DNA of 8,324 nt from Betaproteobacteria bacterium TMED156 (GCA_002171155.1 NHHF01000112.1:2583-10906), one strand, 5' to 3'; positions 1 through 5,683 are shown, numbered from the stretch's first letter. A program made the numbers and translations. The notes: generated by a model not told the origin, from the letters alone.

Positions 1-254
1 CCATGGTCTTGATGCATGCAAATTGGTATTTCCGGATATTGTTCAAGTGCCGCTTCTATTAATTTTCTAAGGAAAGGTTCTCCAGCATACTTACGAGCTC
101 CGGCACTAGCTTGGAGAATAACAGGACTTTCACAAAAACTAGCAGCCATCATTATTGCCTGAACTTGCTCCAAATTATTTACATTAAAAGCTGGAACACC
201 ATAATTATTTTCTGCAGCATGATCCAAAAGCTGTCGCAATGCAATTAGTGGCAT
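1..254 (-). CDS. cbbA: Class II fructose-bisphosphate aldolase, N-terminal part (3' end beyond window)
   Basis: The enzyme condenses dihydroxyacetone phosphate with glyceraldehyde-3-phosphate (or erythrose-4-phosphate) in the cytoplasm, in the Calvin cycle and gluconeogenesis. Only the first 84 residues are present because the gene runs off the left edge; family members are usually about 345-355 residues. The start reads [19 protein letters not shown], followed by [16 protein letters not shown] (residues 20-35), [11 protein letters not shown] (48-58) and the MHQDH motif at 80-84. In this family the Asp of that motif (D83) is catalytic and the following His (H84) binds the metal. This N-terminus is typical of the proteobacterial CbbA/Fba type. 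The ATG at 254 is preceded by AAGGAG with 8 bases between, the best ribosome-binding site in the window. It is the third gene of the fructose-bisphosphatase - phosphoribulokinase - aldolase run, 77 bases after the kinase. The function call is firm; cbbA rather than fba follows from the neighbours. Confidence 0.93.
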   Translation of the reverse strand, partial: MPLIALRQLLDHAAENNYGVPAFNVNNLEQVQAIMMAASFCESPVILQASAGARKYAGEPFLRKLIEAALEQYPEIPICMHQDH

Positions 255-262
255 TTATAAAT

Positions 263-268
263 CTCCTT
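263..268 (-). promoter_or_regulatory. Shine-Dalgarno site of the aldolase gene
   Basis: AAGGAG on the minus strand, 8 bases before the ATG at 254. It fixes that start. It is noteworthy because nearly every other gene here lacks such a site, suggesting the aldolase is translated strongly and independently of the kinase gene 77 bases upstream. Confidence 0.8.
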
Positions 269-331
269 GATTAAACTTAAATTACATTTTAAAGCATTGA
301 GCCAAGTCAAAACAGTGCAATCTCAAGATAA

Positions 332-1201
332 TTATTTATTTTTTCCTTTAATTAACCTCAATATCATCGGAGTAAAAATTAATTGCATCGCCAATCCCAT
401 TTTTCCTCCAGGAATAGCAATGGTATTCGGTCTAGTCATTACAGATTGATCAAGAATTGATAGCAGGTAAGGGAAATCAATTCCCATCGGATTAGCAAAT
501 CTAATTACTACAATCGATTCATCTGCTGATGGTATATCCCTTGCAACAAAAGGGTTTGAGGTATCAACCGTTGGAACTCTTTGAAAGTTAACATGAGTTC
601 TAGAAAACTGCGGGGTTATGTAATTAACATAATCTGGCATTCTTCTTAAAATTGTGTCAACTATAGCCTCCTGAGAATACCCTCGGGTCAATTGATCGCG
701 GTGTAACTTTTGAATCCATTCCAGATTAATTATTGGAACAACTCCGACAAGTAAGTCTACATGTCTGGCAATATCAATATTTCCATATTTGTATGCTCCA
801 TGTAACCCTTCATAAAATAATAGGTCAGTGTCCTCTCTAATAGGTTCCCAGGGTGTAAAAGTTCCTGAAGATTGTTTATAAAAGGAGGCCTCATCAGCAT
901 TATGTAAATATCTTCTAAATTTACCTGTTCCCAATTCACCATATTCCGTAAATAAATTTTCTAGTTCATTCAAAAGATTCGATTCAGGCCCAAAATGACT
1001 GAAATTGGTATTGCCCTCTTTTTCAGCTTCTCTCATAGCATGGATCATTCCATCTCTGTCAAATCTATGAAAAGAGTCACCTTGAACAATTTGAGCTATT
1101 AGTCCCTCTCTTCTAAAAATATGGCGAAAGCTATGCAAAACAGTCGAAGTCCCTGCTCCTGAGGATCCAGTTATTGCAATGATAGGATGAGAATTAGACA
1201 T
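332..1201 (-). CDS. cbbP: Phosphoribulokinase (proteobacterial type)
   Basis: Phosphorylates ribulose-5-phosphate with ATP to ribulose-1,5-bisphosphate, the RuBisCO substrate; this step is diagnostic of the Calvin cycle. The protein has 289 residues, matching the ~290-residue bacterial form. The P-loop GSSGAGTST is at residues 12-20. The residues I recall as important in Rhodobacter sphaeroides PRK fall at the same numbers here: D42, H45 and R49 in QGDSFHRFDR (40-49), E131 in FYEGLHG (129-135), K165, R168 and D169 in QKLHRDQ (164-170), R173, and R186/R187. The enzyme therefore looks intact. The ATG at 1201 lies 24 bases after the fructose-bisphosphatase stop, so the two are surely cotranscribed. 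No clear Shine-Dalgarno site is visible and translational coupling is likely. The pyrimidine-kinase-like plant-type PRK is excluded by length and motifs. Confidence 0.96.
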   Translation of the reverse strand: MSNSHPIIAITGSSGAGTSTVLHSFRHIFRREGLIAQIVQGDSFHRFDRDGMIHAMREAEKEGNTNFSHFGPESNLLNELENLFTEYGELGTGKFRRYLHNADEASFYKQSSGTFTPWEPIREDTDLLFYEGLHGAYKYGNIDIARHVDLLVGVVPIINLEWIQKLHRDQLTRGYSQEAIVDTILRRMPDYVNYITPQFSRTHVNFQRVPTVDTSNPFVARDIPSADESIVVIRFANPMGIDFPYLLSILDQSVMTRPNTIAIPGGKMGLAMQLIFTPMILRLIKGKNK

Positions 1202-1225
1202 AAGTGTTTAAAGTAATTTATGAGA

Positions 1226-2290
1226 TTATTCGGTTTTATAAAAAAGTGAACGCTCCTTGAAAAGAGGAAATTCATACTTTGAGTCTTTTCCTTCTAGGTT
1301 TTCAACATAGTAACGTTCTACTCTTTCTACTTCCTCCTTAGATCCAATTATTACCGAAATACGCTGATGGTAATCATCAGGTACAACATCAAGCAAATTT
1401 ACTTTGCCTGTAGATGCTCTTCCACCTGCCTGTTCAACTAAATAAGCCATTGGGTTAGCTTCATACATTAATCTCAGACGGCCAGCCTTTTCAGGTTTTT
1501 TTGAATCTTTTGGATACATAAAAATTCCTCCTCTAATTAAAACTCTGTGGATATCGGCAACCATGCTGCCAGTCCAACGCATATTAAAGTTTTTGTCTCT
1601 TACACCCGATGCTCCCGCAATGCACTCTCTAACATATCTAGCAATTGGAAAATCCCAAAATCTTTCATTACTTGTATTTATGGAATATTCATGAGTTGCC
1701 TCAGGAACCGAAAGGTTGGGATGGGTAAGCAAAAATTTCCCAGAATTTGCATCTAGAGTAAATCCATGAGTGCCTGATCCAAGTGATAAAACAAACATTG
1801 TGGAAGGACCATAAATTGCATAACATGCTGCTATTTGGAAATTTCCGGTAAGAGGAATTAGCATATTATTAGAGTTATTTGAATATTCGAAAATAGAAAA
1901 TATTGAACCTACTGAACCATTGACATCAATGTTGGATGAACCATCTAGTGGGTCAAAATAAACAACATAAGGTGCTGAAGAGTTGTATTTATTAATAATT
2001 GGATCTTGGTTCTCTTCAGAAATCAAAGCCGAAGCAATCTCATTTTTCAAAAAACATTCAATAAAGATATCATTCGATAAAACGTCTAATTTTTTTTGAA
2101 TTTCACCTTGAACATTCGTACTTTTAAGATTACCCAAAACTCCACTTATTTCTCCATTTGCTGTAAGCAAAGACACCGATTTACAAGCTTCGCTAATTCC
2201 TACAAATAATTTTTCAAGTGAGCTACCTTTGTTAAAGCATTTACAATTCTCATTCAAAAACTCATTCAAATCTTTTTTTTTATTTTTCAT
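1226..2290 (-). CDS. cbbF: Fructose-1,6-bisphosphatase, class I
   Basis: Hydrolyses fructose-1,6-bisphosphate to fructose-6-phosphate in the Calvin cycle and gluconeogenesis. The length of 354 residues fits class I enzymes (about 330-360). Metal-site signatures are present: SEE at 91-93, the lithium-sensitive phosphatase motif DPLDGSS at 113-119, and a C-terminal E277 in MYEANP (275-280), followed by AYLVEQAGG (282-290). The sugar-phosphate region RWTGSMVADIHR (238-249) and GGIFMYP (254-260) are also conserved. It is the first gene of the minus-strand Calvin operon, so the promoter should lie in the 169-base gap to the divergent gene at 2460. The only Shine-Dalgarno-like GGAG is 16 bases before the ATG, which is rather far. 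Codons 4-6 contain a run of nine A. GlpX (class II) is excluded by the motifs. The name fbp would fit equally well; cbbF is chosen from context. Confidence 0.95.
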   Translation of the reverse strand: MKNKKKDLNEFLNENCKCFNKGSSLEKLFVGISEACKSVSLLTANGEISGVLGNLKSTNVQGEIQKKLDVLSNDIFIECFLKNEIASALISEENQDPIINKYNSSAPYVVYFDPLDGSSNIDVNGSVGSIFSIFEYSNNSNNMLIPLTGNFQIAACYAIYGPSTMFVLSLGSGTHGFTLDANSGKFLLTHPNLSVPEATHEYSINTSNERFWDFPIARYVRECIAGASGVRDKNFNMRWTGSMVADIHRVLIRGGIFMYPKDSKKPEKAGRLRLMYEANPMAYLVEQAGGRASTGKVNLLDVVPDDYHQRISVIIGSKEEVERVERYYVENLEGKDSKYEFPLFKERSLFYKTE

Positions 2291-2459
2291 TGAAAACCCG
2301 TTTAAACTCCAATAAATGTGTTTGCATTAAATAAATTTAATTATTTGTTAAAAAGTATTTATTTTTTTTACAATTATGTCTCTTATTTAAACATTCTTTT
2401 TACTACAAAGATGTTTTTTTGTATCATCAATATATTGTAAAAATTAAATTTAACTCATT
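2291..2459. other. Divergent intergenic region of the Calvin operon and the DUF442 gene
   Basis: This very AT-rich gap of 169 bases must hold the promoters of both divergent units. It contains several A/T tracts and TATAAT-like fragments, so no single -35/-10 pair can be chosen with confidence. I looked for a LysR-type CbbR site (TNA-N7/8-TNA); such patterns occur, but the base composition makes them meaningless. No strong hairpin is visible. Confidence 0.45.
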
Positions 2460-2816
2460 ATGGATAATTCTGTTCACTGGCTAACTGATGAAATTGCTGT
2501 TACTGGGCAAATTTCCCCACAAAATATATCCTCAATAAAAAAAATGGGATTTAATAGTATTATTTGTAATCGTCCTGATTATGAGTCGGACCTCCAACAA
2601 CCTACCCAAGAAAGTATCGAAATTGAAGCAAATGCCTATGGTATTGCCTTTAGGTACTTTCCAGTAGATAGTAATTACCACTCCGAGGAGGAAGCTCAAA
2701 AAATGTCATATCTTATGGACACTTTACCAAAACCGATTTTTGTATTTTGTAGAACCGGAGGTAGAAGTTCTGCTCTCATTGGACTTTCAATTCAGCTTGG
2801 ATTTTATAAACCTTAA
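2460..2816 (+). CDS. DUF442/TIGR01244-type phosphatase-like protein
   Basis: A 118-residue protein of the small family resembling dual-specificity phosphatases, also found fused to beta-lactamase-like hydrolases in sulfide metabolism (the Blh type). Family marks are AVTGQISPQNISSIKKMGF (13-31), the ICNRPDYE stretch (35-42) followed by QQP (46-48), the FRYFPVD strand (64-70), and the catalytic-loop motif FCRTGGRSS (96-104) with presumed nucleophile C97 and R102. Family members are about 110-140 residues, so it appears complete, with a short C-terminus. Its substrate is unknown; phosphatase and sulfurtransferase activities have both been proposed for the family. There is no Shine-Dalgarno site before the ATG at 2460. 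It heads a run with the genes at 2830 and 3223. Nothing nearby proves a sulfur role. Confident on the family, not on the function. Confidence 0.85.
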   Translation: MDNSVHWLTDEIAVTGQISPQNISSIKKMGFNSIICNRPDYESDLQQPTQESIEIEANAYGIAFRYFPVDSNYHSEEEAQKMSYLMDTLPKPIFVFCRTGGRSSALIGLSIQLGFYKP

Positions 2817-2829
2817 AAATTAAAAAAAA

Positions 2830-3222
2830 ATGATTGATAAATATATTCAAAATGACAAAAGACGTAAGTTCTTTATTAAAACAAAAAATTTATCTTTGTT
2901 ATTGTTCTTTTCAGCCTTGTTTAAAAGAAATTATGCACTATCGTGTGAAATTAAAAACAATTACCATCTAAAGTCGAGTGTTATAAATAATTTCCTTTTT
3001 AAATCACCTATTCACATTGTTTTAAGGCCAGGCGAAAATTTTTGTTATGATTTGCAAGCGAATATTATTAAAACACCCTCGTATTCTCAAATAATTATTT
3101 TAAAAAATTTAAAATTTAAAATGCCTTATATTTCGTTGGGTCCTCATTTTGTTTACCATAATAATAATATTCATCCGATGGTGGTTTTTTCCACCAAAGG
3201 CTCACCAAAAATAGTTACATAG
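2830..3222 (+). CDS. Unrecognised protein with Tat-like N-terminal signal
   Basis: I do not recognise this 130-residue protein. Its N-terminus looks like an export signal: a basic region with KRRKFFIK (residues 10-17), resembling the twin-arginine pattern, a hydrophobic stretch LSLLLFFSALF (21-31), and a possible cleavage region KRNYALS (32-38). The rest is rich in beta-branched and aromatic residues with several His/Asn near the end (HFVYHNNNIHP, 107-117), and the mature part has two cysteines (C39, C52). A small periplasmic beta-sheet protein is possible but unproven. The ATG directly follows a run of A bases with no Shine-Dalgarno site, 13 bases after the DUF442 stop, and its own TAG abuts the next reading frame. 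The hydrophobic core is short for a signal and the Tat reading is an inference. Confidence 0.6.
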   Translation: MIDKYIQNDKRRKFFIKTKNLSLLLFFSALFKRNYALSCEIKNNYHLKSSVINNFLFKSPIHIVLRPGENFCYDLQANIIKTPSYSQIIILKNLKFKMPYISLGPHFVYHNNNIHPMVVFSTKGSPKIVT

Positions 3223-4155
3223 TTGAAAGGTAATTATATTGACCAAAAGACATACGAACGTGTAGGTAATGTTCGTGTTGCGTTTATTGGCTTGGGTGTC
3301 ATGGGTGCATCCATGGCAGGACATCTAGCTAAGGCTGGTTGCTCAATTAAAGTTTTTAATCGAAATATTGAAAAGAGTATTTATTGGACAAATTCTTTCA
3401 AGTCATACGATGCAACATATGTAGAAAATCTATCTGATGTTTCAAAAGATGCTGACTTTGTTATTAGTTGTGTTGGTAAAGATCCAGATGTAGAAGAAAT
3501 TACAACCGGAACTAATGGATGCTTTAAATTTATGAAAAAAAATTCAATCTTTATTGACCACACAACTACATCCTCTGAAACCGCAATTAAACTATTCAAT
3601 GCAGCTAATAATTTCGAAATAAATTTTATTGACGCACCTGTTTCTGGAGGAAATATAGGAGCTCGTGCAGGTCAATTATCGATAATGTGTGGAGGAAAAC
3701 AAGAAATCTTTGAAAAATCAAAAAAAATACTAAGCTTATATTCCAAAACTGTTGCTCTTATTGGAAAATCTGGTTCAGGACAGCTAGCTAAAATGGTTAA
3801 TCAAATCTGCATTGCCGGTTTAATTCAAGGATTAGCAGAGGGAATAAACTTTGGAAAAATGGCTGGGCTAGATATGAGCAAGGTTGTAGATGTTATTAAA
3901 AATGGAGCTGCAGGAAGTTGGCAAATGAGTAATAGGAGCAAAACAATGATTAATGGAAAATACGATTTTGGATTCGCTGTAGATCTTATGAGAAAAGATT
4001 TAGCAATATTATTAAAAAAAGGTGACTTAATAAATGCAGAATTACCGGTCACTAGCGTAGTTGACAAGTTTTACGAGGATTTGCAAAAAATTGGACATGG
4101 TAAATCCGATACAACATCTTTATTAACAAGGTTAGAAAAAAAAAATAAACAATAA
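3223..4155 (+). CDS. Beta-hydroxyacid dehydrogenase (3-hydroxyisobutyrate / tartronate-semialdehyde reductase family)
   Basis: A cytoplasmic NAD(P)-dependent oxidoreductase of the GarR/MmsB/GLYR family, acting on small 3-hydroxyacids or their semialdehydes. Visible motifs are the Rossmann signature FIGLGVMGASMAGHLAKAG (21-39), VFNRN (44-48) after the second strand, where Arg often indicates NADP(H), the substrate motif DAPVSGGNIGARAG (137-150), and GKSGSGQLAKMVNQ (181-194) with presumed catalytic K190, plus DLMRKDL (254-260). About 305-310 residues is slightly long for the family because roughly 17 residues precede VRVAFIGLG. The annotated start is a TTG directly after the previous gene's TAG and has no Shine-Dalgarno site. 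An in-frame ATT at 3238 has AAAGG seven bases upstream (3226-3230) and would give 305 residues. Substrate cannot be told; glyoxylate/succinic semialdehyde reductase or tartronate semialdehyde reductase (photorespiratory salvage) are options. Confidence 0.9.
   Translation: MKGNYIDQKTYERVGNVRVAFIGLGVMGASMAGHLAKAGCSIKVFNRNIEKSIYWTNSFKSYDATYVENLSDVSKDADFVISCVGKDPDVEEITTGTNGCFKFMKKNSIFIDHTTTSSETAIKLFNAANNFEINFIDAPVSGGNIGARAGQLSIMCGGKQEIFEKSKKILSLYSKTVALIGKSGSGQLAKMVNQICIAGLIQGLAEGINFGKMAGLDMSKVVDVIKNGAAGSWQMSNRSKTMINGKYDFGFAVDLMRKDLAILLKKGDLINAELPVTSVVDKFYEDLQKIGHGKSDTTSLLTRLEKKNKQ
3226..3230 (+). promoter_or_regulatory. Possible Shine-Dalgarno deciding an ATT start of the dehydrogenase
   Basis: AAAGG lies seven bases before an in-frame ATT (3238-3240). 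It is the only purine-rich site near the start of the dehydrogenase gene and sits inside the frame opened by the TTG at 3223, so it would favour the rarer ATT start. There is no in-frame ATG or GTG between the upstream stop and the Rossmann motif. Confidence 0.35.
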
Positions 4156-4174
4156 AAGTCCTAATTTGTCAAAA

Positions 4175-4330
4175 TTAATTATATTTAGATGCTTGAACTT
4201 TAATAGACATTTTGCCCAATAATTGTTCTAATGAACGTCTTTTTTCGATTCTTTTTTTTTCAAGATTTTCTTTTATAAACCTCAAAATTTGAGTTTGACC
4301 TTTACCAATTTTTCTATTATTAAATAACAT
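4175..4330 (-). CDS. Very small basic protein, second gene of a putative SOS unit
   Basis: An ORF of 51 codons starting MLFNNRKIGKGQTQILRF and ending in SKYN. I do not recognise it. About 14 Lys/Arg against four Glu make it strongly basic, and residues 12-42 look helical (IKENLEKKRIEKRRSLEQLL at 19-38), as in a small nucleic-acid-binding or partner-binding helix. It lies 21 bases after the stop of the 68-residue gene, with no promoter of its own visible between them, so it is probably cotranscribed from the LexA-controlled promoter. Only a weak purine run (AGAAAG) precedes the ATG. Its stop is 19 bases from the convergent dehydrogenase stop, so it fills the gap neatly. Being short, it could be a chance ORF, but its position and uninterrupted frame argue for a gene. 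Confidence 0.5.
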   Translation of the reverse strand: MLFNNRKIGKGQTQILRFIKENLEKKRIEKRRSLEQLLGKMSIKVQASKYN

Positions 4331-4351
4331 TTAAAATTCTTTCTAAATTTA

Positions 4352-4558
4352 TTAAAATTTGACCTCAAAATATCTATCAACAACTTCTAGTTGGTCTGAA
4401 TATTTCTTGATTTGTTCCAATTCTTTTTCAATTAATTTAATGTAATCACTTTCACAAACTTCAGATTGTCTATCTAATAATATTTCGGCATTTAGTTTAT
4501 GTTTCTGAAGGTTTCCCCTAGCGTTCATCACTACAGCAGTTAATATTTTATGTTTCAT
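4352..4558 (-). CDS. Small unrecognised protein under an SOS (LexA) promoter
   Basis: A 68-residue cytoplasmic protein I cannot assign to a family. It begins MKHKILTAVVMNARGNLQKH; residues 33-62 (EVCESDYIKL onward, with EKELEQIKKYSDQLEVV) look like an amphipathic helix or short coiled coil with many Glu/Lys. There is no signal peptide or membrane segment, which argues against a TisB-type toxin. The reason to believe the gene is its promoter: a LexA box inside a near-consensus promoter ends six bases before the ATG at 4558. Transcription should begin at or within a few bases of the ATG, giving a leaderless or nearly leaderless mRNA, in keeping with the lack of a Shine-Dalgarno site. M11 is a possible alternative start. 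By regulation the protein is a DNA-damage response factor; inhibition of division, or modulation of RecA or a polymerase, are possibilities without direct support. Confidence 0.72.
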   Translation of the reverse strand: MKHKILTAVVMNARGNLQKHKLNAEILLDRQSEVCESDYIKLIEKELEQIKKYSDQLEVVDRYFEVKF

Positions 4559-4564
4559 GAATAT

Positions 4565-4593
4565 ATTATACTGTAAATATATACAGTAATCAA
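4565..4593 (-). promoter_or_regulatory. Sigma-70-type promoter of the putative SOS unit
   Basis: Read on the minus strand: -35 TTGATT (4593-4588, four of six consensus bases), a 17-base spacer, and -10 TATAAT (4570-4565, perfect). Only six bases separate the -10 from the ATG at 4558, so the expected start of transcription falls at or beside the A of the start codon. The spacer is occupied by the LexA box, so bound repressor would exclude RNA polymerase. Confidence 0.8.
4569..4588. promoter_or_regulatory. LexA-binding site (SOS box)
   Basis: The plus strand reads TACTGTAAATATATACAGTA. The E. coli-type consensus TACTG-(TA)5-CAGTA is matched at 19 of 20 positions; the only difference is A for T at the eighth base. 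The half-sites TACTGTA and TACAGTA are perfectly symmetrical. It overlaps the spacer and parts of both -35 and -10 elements of the promoter reading to the left. To the right, the next gene on the other strand starts more than 200 bases away, beyond the tRNA, so control of the small minus-strand genes is the natural reading. This LexA box type belongs to beta/gammaproteobacteria and differs from the alphaproteobacterial GTTC-N7-GTTC type. Confidence 0.88.
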
Positions 4594-4661
4594 GAAAAGC
4601 AGCTAAGAGATTACTTTAAATTTGCTTAGAAAAAGTCTTCGGTTCAAGAGGATAAAGTTTC

Positions 4662-4684
4662 TTATAATTTAAAATTAATTATAA
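4662..4684. terminator. A/T-only inverted repeat downstream of tRNA-Leu
   Basis: TTATAATT (4662-4669) and AATTATAA (4677-4684) form an 8-bp perfect inverted repeat around a seven-base loop, starting about ten bases after the tRNA 3' end as transcribed. It has no G/C pairs and no clean U-run, so it is at best a weak terminator or processing structure. In sequence this AT-rich it could also be chance. Confidence 0.25.
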
Positions 4685-4693
4685 ATATGAAAA

Positions 4694-4778
4694 TGGTGTC
4701 GATGGGGGGACTTGAACCCCCAAGCCCGAAGGCGACAGATTTTAAGTCTGTTGTGTATACCATTTCCACCACATCGAC
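4694..4778 (-). tRNA. tRNA-Leu (anticodon UAA)
   Basis: Reads leucine codon UUA (and UUG by wobble). On the minus strand the acceptor GTCGATG (4778-4772) pairs perfectly with CATCGAC (4704-4698), followed by discriminator A and an encoded CCA (4696-4694). The D-arm region GTGGAAATGGTATAC follows the TG at positions 8-9. The anticodon stem ACAGA/TCTGT encloses loop CTTAAAA, with anticodon TAA at 4744-4742. The long variable arm with GCC-TTCG-GGC marks a class II tRNA, and the T-arm GGGGG/CCCCC encloses TTCAAGT. All arms pair, so the gene looks functional at 85 bases including CCA. Its promoter should overlap the start of the divergent gene at 4806, only 27 bases away. Confidence 0.97.
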
Positions 4779-4805
4779 ACATTTTTAAATTTTTTAATAA
4801 CCAAT

Positions 4806-5099
4806 ATGCAAATAGAACTTCTCGTTTATGTGATTTTTTTAAAAAGCTTTATTGAATTTGCTACATATCTAATTATTGGTCAATGGCTAACTTATATAAT
4901 TTGCTTTGGAAAACATCACAATAATGTAGTATATAAAATTTTTCTTTTGCTAACCTCACCTTTTTATAAGCTTGTTGATTTTATAACTTTCAAAAAAATA
5001 AAAAAAGAGTTATTACCAATCTCAACTTTAGTAATATTACTTTTTTTTTGGGTTATATTGCTTTTTTTTAAGGCTATTTTAATGAACCAACAGACATAA
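4806..5099 (+). CDS. Small membrane protein with two hydrophobic segments
   Basis: A 97-residue protein. Hydrophobic stretches at about residues 3-35 (interrupted by KSF at 13-15 and a QW at 26-27) and 71-92 (PISTLVILLFFWVILLFF and onward) suggest inner-membrane helices, with a basic middle part containing NNVVYKIFLLLTSPFYKLVD (39-58). That middle stretch faintly recalls the amphipathic re-entrant segment of YggT-like proteins (N..Y....LT.P), but this is too weak to name it. Its stop is five bases before the TPR gene, so the two are cotranscribed and probably work together at the membrane. No Shine-Dalgarno site precedes the ATG at 4806. The start lies 27 bases from the 5' end of the divergent tRNA-Leu. 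Function unknown. Confidence 0.7.
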   Translation: MQIELLVYVIFLKSFIEFATYLIIGQWLTYIICFGKHHNNVVYKIFLLLTSPFYKLVDFITFKKIKKELLPISTLVILLFFWVILLFFKAILMNQQT

Positions 5100-5104
5100 A
5101 TTAA

Positions 5105-5683
5105 ATGATAAAAAAAATTAAAATTTTTTTACTAACATCATTAGCTCATGTGGTGTCAGCACTGGACAAAAACTATTTAGCTGCCCACTTGTGGCTGAAA
5201 GCTTCTAAGTTAGAGCCACAGAATACTATCTTCTTAACAACAGCAGGAGAACATTTATGGAAAATTAATAAAAAGAATTATTCAATAAATCTTTTTCGTA
5301 AAGCTATTATATTGGACAAATGTTATACACCGGCACTTTTTAATCTAGGTTACGCTCTTCAAAAAAAAGGGCACTATGTAGAATCGATAGTTTTATTCAC
5401 AAAAATAGTAAAAATTGACTCAAATCATGACCTCGCTTTTTATGGGCGTGGTATTTCTTTTTTTAAAACAAAAAAATATGAAAATGCTATAGACGATTTT
5501 AAAAAAACAATAGCTCTTCAGCCAATGAGTCCATATGCATACTATCAAATATCTCATGTTTACTCGAGGTTAGGAAAAATTGATGAATTAAAAAAAATAA
5601 TCATAAAAGTTAAAGCATTTGAACCACAAGTTGCTGATCAACTAAAAAGAATTACAAATTGGATAGTTATCAGTGACTTTTAA
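5105..5683 (+). CDS. Tetratricopeptide-repeat protein
   Basis: A 192-residue protein built of TPR helical hairpins, a scaffold for protein-protein contacts. Repeats can be read at about residues 41-74, 75-108 (PALFNLGYALQKKGHYVESI at 76-95), 109-142 (LAFYGRGISFFKTKKYENAI at 110-129) and 143-176 (YAYYQISHVYSRLGKIDEL at 144-162), each with the spaced small and aromatic residues of the family. The second and third are the clearest. The N-terminal 20 residues (MIKKIKIFLLTSLAHVVSAL) are hydrophobic with a basic start and could be a signal anchor or short uncleaved signal, putting the repeats in the periplasm; this is uncertain because AHLWLKASKLEP (27-38) also looks like half a TPR. It follows the small membrane protein by five bases. 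Binding partner unknown. Confidence 0.88.
   Translation: MIKKIKIFLLTSLAHVVSALDKNYLAAHLWLKASKLEPQNTIFLTTAGEHLWKINKKNYSINLFRKAIILDKCYTPALFNLGYALQKKGHYVESIVLFTKIVKIDSNHDLAFYGRGISFFKTKKYENAIDDFKKTIALQPMSPYAYYQISHVYSRLGKIDELKKIIIKVKAFEPQVADQLKRITNWIVISDF

Noticed and set aside
267..449. Plus-strand ORF of 60 codons over the kinase 3' end
   Set aside because: It lies opposite the phosphoribulokinase C-terminus, resembles no protein, and has no ribosome-binding site; it is a shadow frame.
1547..1756. Plus-strand ORF of 69 codons
   Set aside because: Fully inside the well-conserved fructose-bisphosphatase gene on the other strand.
2398..2409. TTACTACAAA shared with the palindrome near 5730 and a similar string near 8030, considered as a common regulatory motif
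   Set aside because: Ten-base matches are expected many times by chance in 8 kb of AT-rich DNA, and only the 5730 copy is palindromic.
3381..4067. Two minus-strand ORFs (72 and 80 codons)
   Set aside because: Both lie opposite the dehydrogenase, whose motifs run through the whole span.
4163..4177. AATTT-GTCA-AAATT inverted repeat between convergent stops, considered as a bidirectional terminator
   Set aside because: Five A/T pairs only and no T-run; expected by chance at this base composition.
4638..4650. GGTTCAAG stretch resembling a tRNA T-loop, considered as a tRNA fragment or attachment-site remnant
   Set aside because: The flanks do not form a T-stem, it is in the opposite orientation to the real tRNA, and there is no longer match to the tRNA 3' end.
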